In this document: one piece after another, positions 1 to 5,838 of the stretch
Layout: each line of letters starts with the position of its first letter
How positions within the stretch are numbered: the first letter of the stretch is position 1
Origin: Spirosoma fluviale
GTDB lineage: Bacteria > Bacteroidota > Bacteroidia > Cytophagales > Spirosomataceae
Direction of reading: 5' to 3'
Length of the DNA: 12,995 bases
NCBI GenBank assembly: GCA_945906915.1
Contig: CAMDSI010000044.1
Coordinates: forward strand, 1 to 12,995
Translations under genes and position numbers: made by a program
Notes under the pieces: generated by a model
Told to the model about the DNA's origin: nothing
Seen by the model: only the letters and a program-made list of their open reading frames with translations
Databases searched by the model: none

Positions 1-30
1 AAAGGATGTAATTTGCCTTTTTCGAAAAGC

Positions 31-65
31 AATATAGGTGATCCCATTTATGGATCGCCTATATT
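31..65. terminator. Hairpin with 14-bp stem, possible terminator of an upstream gene
   Basis: The arms at 31-44 and 52-65 pair over 14 positions with one G-T wobble and a 7-base loop (CATTTAT). The right arm is followed by GTATATAATTT rather than a clean T-run, and the left arm is preceded by mixed sequence. It could be a bidirectional terminator for a gene outside the window or an RNA/DNA structural element. No upstream coding sequence is visible to settle this. Confidence 0.4.
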
Positions 66-92
66 GTATATAATTTAAGTATCTTATGTTTG
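63..92 (+). promoter_or_regulatory. Candidate distal Bacteroidetes-type promoter
   Basis: TATGTTTG at 85-92 matches the Bacteroidetes -7 consensus TAnnTTTG exactly. ATTG at 63-66, 18 bases upstream, is a 3-of-4 match to the -33 TTTG box. A start near 99 would give a leader of about 310 bases, passing through the terminator-like hairpin at 262-286. The region is AT-rich, so a chance match is quite possible. Confidence 0.3.
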
Positions 93-161
93 AATTAATA
101 GGGCATTGGATATTCTCTGTATGGTGTAAGAACGATATAGAGTAATTAATCTTTCTATTTA

Positions 162-185
162 TGGTGCGCAATTTGGTGCGCAATT
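162..185. repeat. Perfect 12-bp tandem repeat (two copies)
   Basis: TGGTGCGCAATT occurs at 162-173 and again at 174-185 with no mismatch. The core TGCGCA is itself palindromic. On the minus strand the two copies read Asn-Cys-Ala-Pro twice and then a stop codon, but that frame is closed again by a TAG at 195-197, so it is not an open gene here. It may be a protein-binding site, a remnant of an element end, or chance duplication. Confidence 0.6.
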
Positions 186-225
186 GAAACCTAACTAACT
201 GATAATCAATAGAAAAATACCCTAA

Positions 226-248
226 AATTAGTGTGGTCCACATTAATT
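226..248. repeat. 23-bp near-perfect dyad, operator-like
   Basis: The 11-base arms 226-236 and 238-248 surround a single T and are complementary except for one G-T position. The core is TGTGG-T-CCACA. The very short centre makes a DNA-binding site for a dimeric regulator more plausible than an RNA hairpin. It sits directly before the terminator-like hairpin at 262-286. Confidence 0.4.
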
Positions 249-261
249 AATATTTATTATT

Positions 262-286
262 GCTCGCTGAAAGGCGGGTTTTTTTT
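262..286 (+). terminator. Rho-independent terminator-like hairpin with T8 tract
   Basis: CTCGC (263-267) pairs with GCGGG (274-278) through a TGAAAG loop, with one U-G pair. Eight Ts follow at 279-286. It would stop a + strand transcript entering from the left, about 120 bases before the first export gene. A 17-base segment (262-278) recurs with one mismatch at 4068-4084 inside another terminator, so this is a terminator type used more than once in this genome. Confidence 0.6.
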
Positions 287-366
287 GTTTAAGGGAGCAC
301 TTACAGATTACCATTAAATAAAAATCCCTTGATCCTTGGGGCTAAATCATCTCTTCTCCTAAATTT

Positions 367-386
367 TAGTTAAATTTGCTTAACTA
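367..386 (+). promoter_or_regulatory. Proximal promoter -7 element inside a 7-bp inverted repeat
   Basis: TAAATTTG at 371-378 is an exact match to TAnnTTTG, and no good TTTG box lies at the expected distance upstream. It is embedded in an inverted repeat, TAGTTAA (367-373) and TTAACTA (380-386), separated by six bases. A start near 385 would give a leader of about 25 bases for the export operon. Dyad symmetry over a -7 element suggests repressor control, but this is inferred from position only. Confidence 0.35.
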
Positions 387-409
387 TATAAGTATCATAA
401 TAATTTAAT

Positions 410-2803
410 ATGAAATTATTCAGTCGAATTCTTTTGACCCTTTCTTTCCTAGTTCTCGTTCACGCAGCCTTTTCCCAGGCAAAACGCAAAGTCGAAGACC
501 TAAGTGATGAAGAGATCTCTACCTTCTTCGAGCGCGCCCAATCTAGCGGTATGACCGAAGCACAACTAGAAAAAGCAGCCAAAGCACAAGGTTATACCTC
601 TGCGGATATAGCTAAAATGCGTAGCCGTTTGACGCAGATAGGGGATACTAAAACAAAGGAGAAAACGTCTACGTCGAAATCGAAAACTTCTTCTAAAAGA
701 ACGGTTTCAGGTAAATTGAGCACGAAAAAAGGGGCTAAAAATACGAATGAGGAAGACACAGAAGATGTTTCGATGGAGGAAGAGGAGATAGTAGACTCCA
801 CTTTGTTGCCTAAGAAAAAGATCTACGGGGCAAACCTTTTTAATAACAAGAAATTAAACTTCGAGCCGGATTTGCGTATTGCGACTCCTGTGAACTATAC
901 GTTGGGACCAGATGATGAGTTGAATATCGACATCTTTGGCGAGGTAATGGATAATTACACGGTCACAGTGAGTCCAGAAGGAACCGTTAAGATTCTTAAC
1001 TTAAGTCCTATTTATGTCAATGGATTAAACGTGGAGGCCGCATCTGCTCGTATCGTAAGTCGTTTAAGACAATTATACCAAGGATTAAATCGTCCAGGAA
1101 GTGGATCGTCTGCCATTATCACGTTGGGAAATGTACGCAGTATCAAAGTGACCCTCGTAGGGGAAGTGGAGAATCCGGGTTCATACACCATCTCTTCTTT
1201 GGCAACCGTATTTAATGCTTTATACTTAGCGGGTGGGCCTAATGAAAATGGTTCTTATCGTAGCATTCGCGTAATTCGAAACAACAAAGTGGTTCGCACC
1301 ATGGACTTGTATGATTTCTTATTAAAAGCGGATCAAAAAGACAACATCCAATTAAAAGACCAAGATATCATCCGCGTAGGGGATTTTGATTCTCACGTAG
1401 AATTAGCTGGCGAAGTAAGACGCCCCATGGTCTTTGAGGCCATAAAAGGGGAAACCTTAAAAGACATCCTTCGCTATGCGGGGGGCTTCACAGATAAGGC
1501 CTATACCTACTCCTTAAATGTCCGCAGAAACACTTCGCGTGAGTTGAAATTACTTAACATCACGCAAGATGAAGTGGCGACTTTCCAGCCTCAGAATGGA
1601 GATTCAATTTCCGTAGGAAAGATTATCGAGCGCTATGAAAACCGTGTAACAGTAAGTGGGGCGGTATTTAGACCGGGTGTTTTCGCCATCGAAAACGGTT
1701 TAACGACGGTAAAAGAGTTAATGAAACGCGCCGAAGGTCCACGCGAAAATGCGTTCCTAAATCGTGCGACCATTTCTCGCAGGAAAGAAAACTACGATCC
1801 AGAAATGATCTCCTTCGACTTAGGAAAAGTATTAAGAGGCGAGTTAGCTGACATCGCTCTACACCGCGAAGATTCCCTAATGGTCTACTCACTCGATTCT
1901 TTGCGTGAATACCAGAGGGTCAGCATTTTTGGCGAAGTGAATAAGCCTGGTGTATTTGAATTCCGTACGGGAATGAAAGTGGCTGATTTGATTTTACAGG
2001 CTAAAGGTTTTAAAGAGGCGGCAAGTTATGCTAAAATTGAATTATCTCGCCGCGTGATTACCCATGGTAACGATAACGCAACCAATGAAAAAATCATCGT
2101 TAAGACTTTCGATATTGATGGTAGCTTAAACATCAGCAACGAAGGAAGTCAATATGAACTGAAACCTTTTGACATCATCTCCATTCGTCGTTCTCCTAAT
2201 TATGAAGTGCAAAGAGGGGTGACTATCGAAGGAATGGTCAATTTCCCAGGTCGCTATGCGATTCCTAAGGATGATCAAAAAATTGCTGATTTAATTTTTG
2301 AGGCAGGAGGTCTAAAACCGGAAGGCTATTTAGATGGCGCTATTCTTTACCGTGATTCAACTGTGGTGGGGGTAAAACTTTCTGAAATCTTAAAGAATCC
2401 AGCCTCTAAAAACAACCTATTACTCATGGAAAATGACCGTTTAGTCATTCCACGCCTATTAGAAACAGTTAAACTTTCTGGCGGTGTCCAAAACCCGATT
2501 GCAATTGCCTTCTTGGAAGGATATAGTCTGCAAGATTATTTAGATGGCGCGGGTGGATATACGGAATACGCGGATAAGAGAAATGTGTACGTGAAAGCGC
2601 CTAACGGTATTTCTACGAAAAGAAGACGTTTCTTGTTCTTTAAAATTAATCCGAGGGTACTTCCAGGTTCTGAGATTGTGGTTCCGGAATTCCCTACCAA
2701 CATGAAGAAAGGTTTGACCACTGCTGAGGCCGTAGGCTTATCGTCTGCCTTAGTTTCTGTTGCGCTTACTTTGACGACACTTATCAACAATTTGACTAAA
2801 TAA
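410..2803 (+). CDS. SLBB-domain polysaccharide export outer-membrane protein (Wza-like), copy 1
   Basis: This is a 797-aa periplasmic/outer-membrane export protein of the Bacteroidetes long-Wza type, expected to form the exit channel for a surface polysaccharide. Residues 1-24 are a signal peptide (hydrophobic LTLSFLVLVHAAF then SQA). A helical region at about 28-76 precedes a linker (79-130) that is Lys/Ser/Thr-rich and then Glu/Asp-rich. The Poly_export domain (about 157-242) starts with the conserved ATPVNYTLGPDDEL segment. Six SLBB-type beta-grasp repeats follow, each opening with a GxVxxP-like turn: GEVENPG (251), GEVRRP (334), GAVFRPG (417), GEVNKPG (508), GMVNFPG (608) and a degenerate GGVQNP (691). 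A C-terminal hydrophobic segment lies at about 772-793. E. coli Wza is about half this length. It is five bases upstream of a Wzz-like gene and is paralogous to the gene at 5839. Family call is firm; the polymer exported is unknown. Confidence 0.93.
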   Translation: MKLFSRILLTLSFLVLVHAAFSQAKRKVEDLSDEEISTFFERAQSSGMTEAQLEKAAKAQGYTSADIAKMRSRLTQIGDTKTKEKTSTSKSKTSSKRTVSGKLSTKKGAKNTNEEDTEDVSMEEEEIVDSTLLPKKKIYGANLFNNKKLNFEPDLRIATPVNYTLGPDDELNIDIFGEVMDNYTVTVSPEGTVKILNLSPIYVNGLNVEAASARIVSRLRQLYQGLNRPGSGSSAIITLGNVRSIKVTLVGEVENPGSYTISSLATVFNALYLAGGPNENGSYRSIRVIRNNKVVRTMDLYDFLLKADQKDNIQLKDQDIIRVGDFDSHVELAGEVRRPMVFEAIKGETLKDILRYAGGFTDKAYTYSLNVRRNTSRELKLLNITQDEVATFQPQNGDSISVGKIIERYENRVTVSGAVFRPGVFAIENGLTTVKELMKRAEGPRENAFLNRATISRRKENYDPEMISFDLGKVLRGELADIALHREDSLMVYSLDSLREYQRVSIFGEVNKPGVFEFRTGMKVADLILQAKGFKEAASYAKIELSRRVITHGNDNATNEKIIVKTFDIDGSLNISNEGSQYELKPFDIISIRRSPNYEVQRGVTIEGMVNFPGRYAIPKDDQKIADLIFEAGGLKPEGYLDGAILYRDSTVVGVKLSEILKNPASKNNLLLMENDRLVIPRLLETVKLSGGVQNPIAIAFLEGYSLQDYLDGAGGYTEYADKRNVYVKAPNGISTKRRRFLFFKINPRVLPGSEIVVPEFPTNMKKGLTTAEAVGLSSALVSVALTLTTLINNLTK

Positions 2804-2808
2804 GCTCC

Positions 2809-3909
2809 ATGTCTACGATAGAAAATAATCAATTAGAAGATAACGGGGAAATTTCGATCAACTTTGGTGAGATTTTCCGTACGCTTAAGTCATATCGGAT
2901 TTTAATAGCTACTTGTGCTGTGCTTTTTGCGGCATTAGGTGCTGTTTATTCCTTAACGCAGCCTAACGAGTATAGCTCTAACGCAAAGCTATTGCCGGAA
3001 TTAGATTCTAAATCCGGTGGTGCAGGCGGAATGGGTGGTTTAAAATCCCTAGCAGGACTGGCTGGTGTAGACCTTGGTGGAAGTTCTTCTGGTGCTGAAG
3101 CCATTCGTCCAGATTTGTACCCTAACATCGTTCAGAGTGCTCCTTTGTTACAGGAAGTATTGAAAGCAAAAATCTATAGCACGAAGCACAAGAAATGGCA
3201 GACGGTTTTGGACTTCTTATCCGAGAAACAAGATGCTGCCCCTATTGATTTAGGTGGCGATCCGTCTGATGAGGATGTTGTTTCAGATGTGAAATTAGAC
3301 AAGGTTCCTTCTGCTGCGCTCTCTGCTGATTTAATGAAATTAAACAAGAAAGAACAGGCAGCGATCAAGAAGCTAAGGTCTTCTGTGGTTCTAGAGATTG
3401 ATAAAAAATCCGGTGTCATTTCGTTAACGACTAAATTAACGAATCCGGTGGCAGCAGCAAACATCACTTCCTTAATTCAACACTACCTAACGAAGTATGT
3501 GACGGATTACCGGACACAGAAGGCGAGACAAGAATTGTCTTTTTTAGAAAAGCGCCTTTCAGAATCCCGAGCACGTTACGACCAAGCCTTATTTACTTTA
3601 AGTGCTTACCGCGATCAAAACATGAACTTGTTCTTGAACGTGGCAAAAGACCGCGAAAAGAAATTACAATACGAGGTAGATATGGCTTACAACTTGTATA
3701 CGACCATCAGTGGACAATACGAGGAATCTAAGGTAAAATTACACCGGGAGACACCTGTTTTTAAGGTTTTAGAACCGGCGCAGGTGGCGATTCAGAAGGA
3801 TGGCCCTAAGCGTAGTTTGATTACGATTGGGTTTATGTTTGTGGGGGTTTTCTTTTCTTTGATATATGTGTTTTTTAAGACGGTGAATTTGAAAGAATTA
3901 CTAGGGTAA
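2809..3909 (+). CDS. Wzz-type chain-length determinant / polysaccharide co-polymerase, copy 1
   Basis: This 366-aa inner-membrane protein has the two-transmembrane PCP (Wzz) layout: TM1 at about 31-50, a large periplasmic domain, and TM2 at about 336-356. The periplasmic part begins with a Gly-rich stretch (70-91, GGAGGMGG and LAGLAGVDLGG), which is common in Bacteroidetes members. Charged, probably coiled helices follow at about 234-310, then the Pro-containing run before TM2 (TPVFKVLEPAQV, 315-326). It ends five residues after KTVNL, so there is no cytoplasmic tyrosine kinase domain. Residues 140-180 are Asp/Lys-rich and poorly conserved in appearance. It starts five bases after the export gene's stop, so the two form one operon. 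Its expected role is to control chain length and couple polymerisation to export. The family is clear from topology; the specific polymer is not. Confidence 0.87.
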   Translation: MSTIENNQLEDNGEISINFGEIFRTLKSYRILIATCAVLFAALGAVYSLTQPNEYSSNAKLLPELDSKSGGAGGMGGLKSLAGLAGVDLGGSSSGAEAIRPDLYPNIVQSAPLLQEVLKAKIYSTKHKKWQTVLDFLSEKQDAAPIDLGGDPSDEDVVSDVKLDKVPSAALSADLMKLNKKEQAAIKKLRSSVVLEIDKKSGVISLTTKLTNPVAAANITSLIQHYLTKYVTDYRTQKARQELSFLEKRLSESRARYDQALFTLSAYRDQNMNLFLNVAKDREKKLQYEVDMAYNLYTTISGQYEESKVKLHRETPVFKVLEPAQVAIQKDGPKRSLITIGFMFVGVFFSLIYVFFKTVNLKELLG

Positions 3910-3922
3910 TTCTTTTTAGATT

Positions 3923-3982
3923 AGAGATAAGAGAGTATAGAGTAGAGAGGAAAGCATAGAGCATAAAGCACAAAGAATAAAG
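3923..3982. repeat. Degenerate 7-bp tandem repeat, purine-rich
   Basis: After the wzz-like stop the sequence is almost free of C and falls into heptads: AGAGATA, AGAGAGT, ATAGAGT, AGAGAGG, then after two As AGCATAG, AGCATAA, AGCACAA, AGAATAA. The first four units (3923-3950) and the last four (3953-3980) resemble two subfamilies. I see no coding function. It looks like slippage-prone intergenic DNA. Confidence 0.55.
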
Positions 3983-3992
3983 TGATGGAGTC

Positions 3993-4047
3993 GCCCTTCG
4001 GGCTTAGTCATCGCTTCGCGATTTAGTCGTCACTTCGTGACTTAGTC
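3993..4047 (+). repeat. Three tandem mini-hairpins with TTC loops and TTAGTC linkers
   Basis: Three short perfect hairpins follow each other: 3993-4003 (GCCC/GGGC), 4010-4022 (ATCGC/GCGAT) and 4029-4041 (GTCAC/GTGAC). Every loop is TTC, and each hairpin is followed by an identical TTAGTC (4004-4009, 4023-4028, 4042-4047). The stem sequences differ from copy to copy but each pairs perfectly, so pairing is kept while sequence is not. This points to a structural RNA or DNA element lying between the export module and its terminator. Function unknown. Confidence 0.75.
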
Positions 4048-4066
4048 ATTTATTGTAAACAACGGA

Positions 4067-4095
4067 AGCTCGCTGGAAGGCGGGCTATTTGTTTT
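4067..4095 (+). terminator. Rho-independent terminator of export module 1
   Basis: AGCTCGC (4067-4073) pairs with GCGGGCT (4080-4086) over seven positions, including one U-G pair, with loop TGGAAG. ATTTGTTTT follows. It would end the transcript of the first export operon before the hipBA promoter. Bases 4068-4084 match 262-278 with one mismatch. Confidence 0.65.
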
Positions 4096-4107
4096 AGCGG
4101 ATTTTAT

Positions 4108-4139
4108 TTTGCTATTTTGTAAATTATAATATACATTTA
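4108..4139 (+). promoter_or_regulatory. Probable hipBA promoter
   Basis: TTTG at 4108-4111 and TACATTTA at 4132-4139 fit the Bacteroidetes -33 (TTTG) and -7 (TAnnTTTG, one mismatch) boxes with a 20-base spacer. The predicted start is near 4146, about 34 bases before the hipB ATG. The promoter lies just after a terminator, so hipBA appears to be its own transcription unit, and it overlaps the inverted repeat at 4115-4179. Confidence 0.5.
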
Positions 4140-4179
4140 TGCGCAAATATGCCTATATTGTATAATATAGTTTACAAAA
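4115..4179. promoter_or_regulatory. 21-bp inverted repeat plus inner palindrome, likely HipB operator
   Basis: Arms 4115-4135 and 4159-4179 are complementary at 19 of 21 positions (TTTTGTAAA ... TTTACAAAA at the outer ends), separated by 23 bases. A second, nested dyad is CTATATT-GTAT-AATATAG (4153-4170). The left arm covers the space between the -33 and -7 boxes, and the right arm runs to the base before the hipB start codon. HipB proteins are known to repress their own operon through palindromic operators, so autoregulation is the natural reading. The exact contact bases are inferred. Confidence 0.6.
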
Positions 4180-4455
4180 ATGAATGAAATACTTTTTGAT
4201 TCAATAAAAATAAGTGATGCAAAGCTTCAGATGGGGGCTTGGTGTAAATCCTTACGCCAGCGTAAAGGTATTTCTCAAGAGGAATTGGCGGCTAATTTGA
4301 ATTTGTCGAGAGTGACGATTCATCACTTAGAATCAGGTCGAAATTCGACGCTAGAAACCTTCTTGAAGGTGCTCAATCACTTTCAAGAATTGGAAAGTTT
4401 TTATACTTATTTAGCTGAAAAAGCAGCAGAAAAAGACGTTAAATCATTGTATTAA
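4180..4455 (+). CDS. HipB-like antitoxin, XRE-family helix-turn-helix repressor
   Basis: This 91-aa protein has a single XRE/Cro-type HTH at about residues 24-70: LRQRKGISQEELAANLNLSR, then VTIHHLESGRNSTLETFLKVL, with the classical Gln-Glu-Glu-Leu-Ala helix and a recognition helix ending in HHLESGR. A short charged C-terminal tail (about 75-91) could contact the toxin. Its length fits HipB (about 88 aa in E. coli). The stop codon TAA shares its last A with the ATG of hipA, which is typical of toxin-antitoxin operons. By family knowledge it neutralises HipA and represses the operon, and a strong inverted repeat lies directly upstream. The pair sits between two polysaccharide export modules, with no obvious functional link to them. 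Confidence 0.85.
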   Translation: MNEILFDSIKISDAKLQMGAWCKSLRQRKGISQEELAANLNLSRVTIHHLESGRNSTLETFLKVLNHFQELESFYTYLAEKAAEKDVKSLY

Positions 4456-5726
4456 TGGCAAAGGACTTAGTAGTTGAAGTTTGGTGCTTTGGCATTGAAA
4501 TAGGGAAAATCGGCTTTAACGAAGACGAGCAATTCTCTTTTTTTCAATACAATCCTACTTTTCTATCTTCCAATACCTATTCCCGTCTATTTCCGTTGAT
4601 CTTTAAAAGAACCGAAGTAGTTCAAGTGTTCAGAAACTACAAAGGAAAGGCTTTTCATGGGCTGCCACCGATGATTGCAGATTCGTTGCCGGATCTTTTT
4701 GGCAATGTTATCTTCACGAAGTGGATCGAGGCTACGCATCCAACCTTACATAAAATAAGTACACTAGTACAACTGACTTACCTTGCCAATAGGGGGATGG
4801 GGGCGTTAGAGTTTAAACCAGCCCAGAAACTACATAAAACAACTAAGGTGGACTTAGATGAGGTAGTGGATATACTGAAAAAGGTGATGGATAATAAGGT
4901 ATCTACTTCAAGTCACACGCTGGATCACGAATCCTTATTAACCATCTTTAAAATCGGGACTTCGGCGGGAGGAGTTAGGCCAAAAATTTTGGTTTCAGAA
5001 AATATAAAAACGGGTAAGATTATTCCAGGGGATATCGAGTTCTCGGATGCTTATCGCCATTATTTGGTTAAGTTAACCCTAGAAGAGGAAAAGAATATTG
5101 ATTACCTAAAGGGTAAAATAGAGTTTGCGTATTATCTAGTTGCTAAAGAGGTGGGAATTCGCATGATGGATTCTAAACTAATCGGTGAGATTCACTTTGC
5201 TACGGAGCGTTTTGATCGAGTAGAGGGGAGAAAAATACATATTTTATCCACTTCTGGTTTAACGGGTTGGAGCCATGAAGACCCTGCCGTTTCTTCTTAC
5301 GAAAATGTATTTGAACTGGCTGTTAAGCTAAGAATTCCACAAGTAGAAATAGATGAACTTTATAAAAGAATGGTATTCAATTTAACCTTCTTTAATGTAG
5401 ACGACCACCTAAAGAACCATTCTTTTTGCTACGATGAAATAAAGGACGAATGGCACTTAGCTCCTGCCTATGATATAACTTACCCGCTCAGTCTTCATTT
5501 AACACGGACTAAAACGAGTCGGGCGCTTTCGATCAATGATAAGCGTGATAAAATCGGGTTGTCGGATTTGATTCGTTTGGCCAATACCTATGTTGTTAAA
5601 TCACCCGAAAAGACCATTCAATTCGTGCAAAGTAAAATAGCTTTTATGGTACAGTCGCTTTTAGGCCTGGAAATACCAGAATCGATTGTAAATAAGATGG
5701 AGCAGGATTTTGTTGTATTAGCTTGA
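4455..5726 (+). CDS. HipA-like Ser/Thr protein kinase toxin
   Basis: This 423-aa protein is a full-length HipA-family kinase (E. coli HipA is 440 aa). The N-terminal subdomain carries HGLPPMIADSLPD (68-80) and NRGMGALEF (112-120). The Gly-rich loop SAGGVRPK (170-177) aligns with the E. coli SVAGAQEK segment, so Ser170 matches the autophosphorylated Ser150 and Lys177 the ATP-binding Lys157. ATERFDRV (249-256) matches the conserved ERFDR. The catalytic loop is DDHLKN with Asp316 and Asn321, and the Mg-binding Asp340 lies in APAYDIT (337-342). All key kinase residues are present, so it looks active. Known HipA enzymes phosphorylate an aminoacyl-tRNA synthetase and stop growth; this target is not shown by the sequence. 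It begins on the last base of hipB. Codon use is AT-rich with repeated ATA (for example Ile16 and Ile341), unlike the genes after 7020. Confidence 0.9.
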   Translation: MAKDLVVEVWCFGIEIGKIGFNEDEQFSFFQYNPTFLSSNTYSRLFPLIFKRTEVVQVFRNYKGKAFHGLPPMIADSLPDLFGNVIFTKWIEATHPTLHKISTLVQLTYLANRGMGALEFKPAQKLHKTTKVDLDEVVDILKKVMDNKVSTSSHTLDHESLLTIFKIGTSAGGVRPKILVSENIKTGKIIPGDIEFSDAYRHYLVKLTLEEEKNIDYLKGKIEFAYYLVAKEVGIRMMDSKLIGEIHFATERFDRVEGRKIHILSTSGLTGWSHEDPAVSSYENVFELAVKLRIPQVEIDELYKRMVFNLTFFNVDDHLKNHSFCYDEIKDEWHLAPAYDITYPLSLHLTRTKTSRALSINDKRDKIGLSDLIRLANTYVVKSPEKTIQFVQSKIAFMVQSLLGLEIPESIVNKMEQDFVVLA

Positions 5727-5786
5727 TTCAATTCGTATAGATTTCCCCGCTCAATAAATTATCAATCATCTTATAAAATAAAATAG

Positions 5787-5794
5787 TAATTTTG
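5787..5794 (+). promoter_or_regulatory. Candidate -7 element for the second export operon
   Basis: TAATTTTG matches TAnnTTTG exactly and lies 44 bases before the ATG at 5839. No TTTG box is visible at the usual distance upstream. Because no hairpin with a T-run follows hipA, read-through from hipBA into the export operon also remains possible. Confidence 0.4.
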
Positions 5795-5838
5795 TAGACT
5801 GGTTTTCTGTCTTCGGACTAGACCTAAATAAATTAAAG

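Larger units (their letters stand above)
1..409. other. Structured non-coding region upstream of the first export gene
   Basis: I see no convincing gene here. The stretch holds, in order, a 14-bp-stem hairpin (31-65), a TAnnTTTG match (85-92), a perfect 12-bp tandem repeat (162-185), an 11-bp-arm dyad (226-248), a terminator-like hairpin with eight Ts (262-286) and a short dyad over a second TAnnTTTG match (367-386). Two readings are possible: the decayed end of an upstream gene or mobile element followed by the operon promoter, or a long regulated leader. The sequence alone does not decide between them. Confidence 0.6.

Noticed and set aside
90..185. tRNA gene or tRNA-derived attachment site
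   Set aside because: No cloverleaf or T-loop (GGTTCRA-type) sequence can be found on either strand.
162..200. Remnant tyrosine-recombinase gene end on the minus strand
   Set aside because: The minus-strand frame ending Asn-Cys-Ala-Pro-stop is closed by another stop at 195-197, leaving 11 codons; there is no evidence of an integrase in the window.
1668..1892. Minus-strand open frame of 74 codons
   Set aside because: It lies wholly inside the first export gene, has no family resemblance and an Arg/Leu-rich composition typical of an antisense shadow. The same applies to the other minus-strand frames (for example 592-801, 2536-2832, 3174-3467, 11199-11435, 12063-12245).
2809..3909. Wzc-type tyrosine autokinase
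   Set aside because: The protein ends just after the second transmembrane helix; no Walker motifs or Tyr-rich tail are present. The same holds for the copy at 8298-9329.
3993..4047. CRISPR array
   Set aside because: Units are only 17-19 bp apart, there are no unique spacers, and the repeated part is a 3-base loop plus a 6-base linker.
5801..5826. TTCG-loop hairpin in the leader of the second export gene
   Set aside because: Only three base pairs (GTC/GAC) close the loop, with a further GGT/ACC after an asymmetric internal loop; too weak to call as an element.
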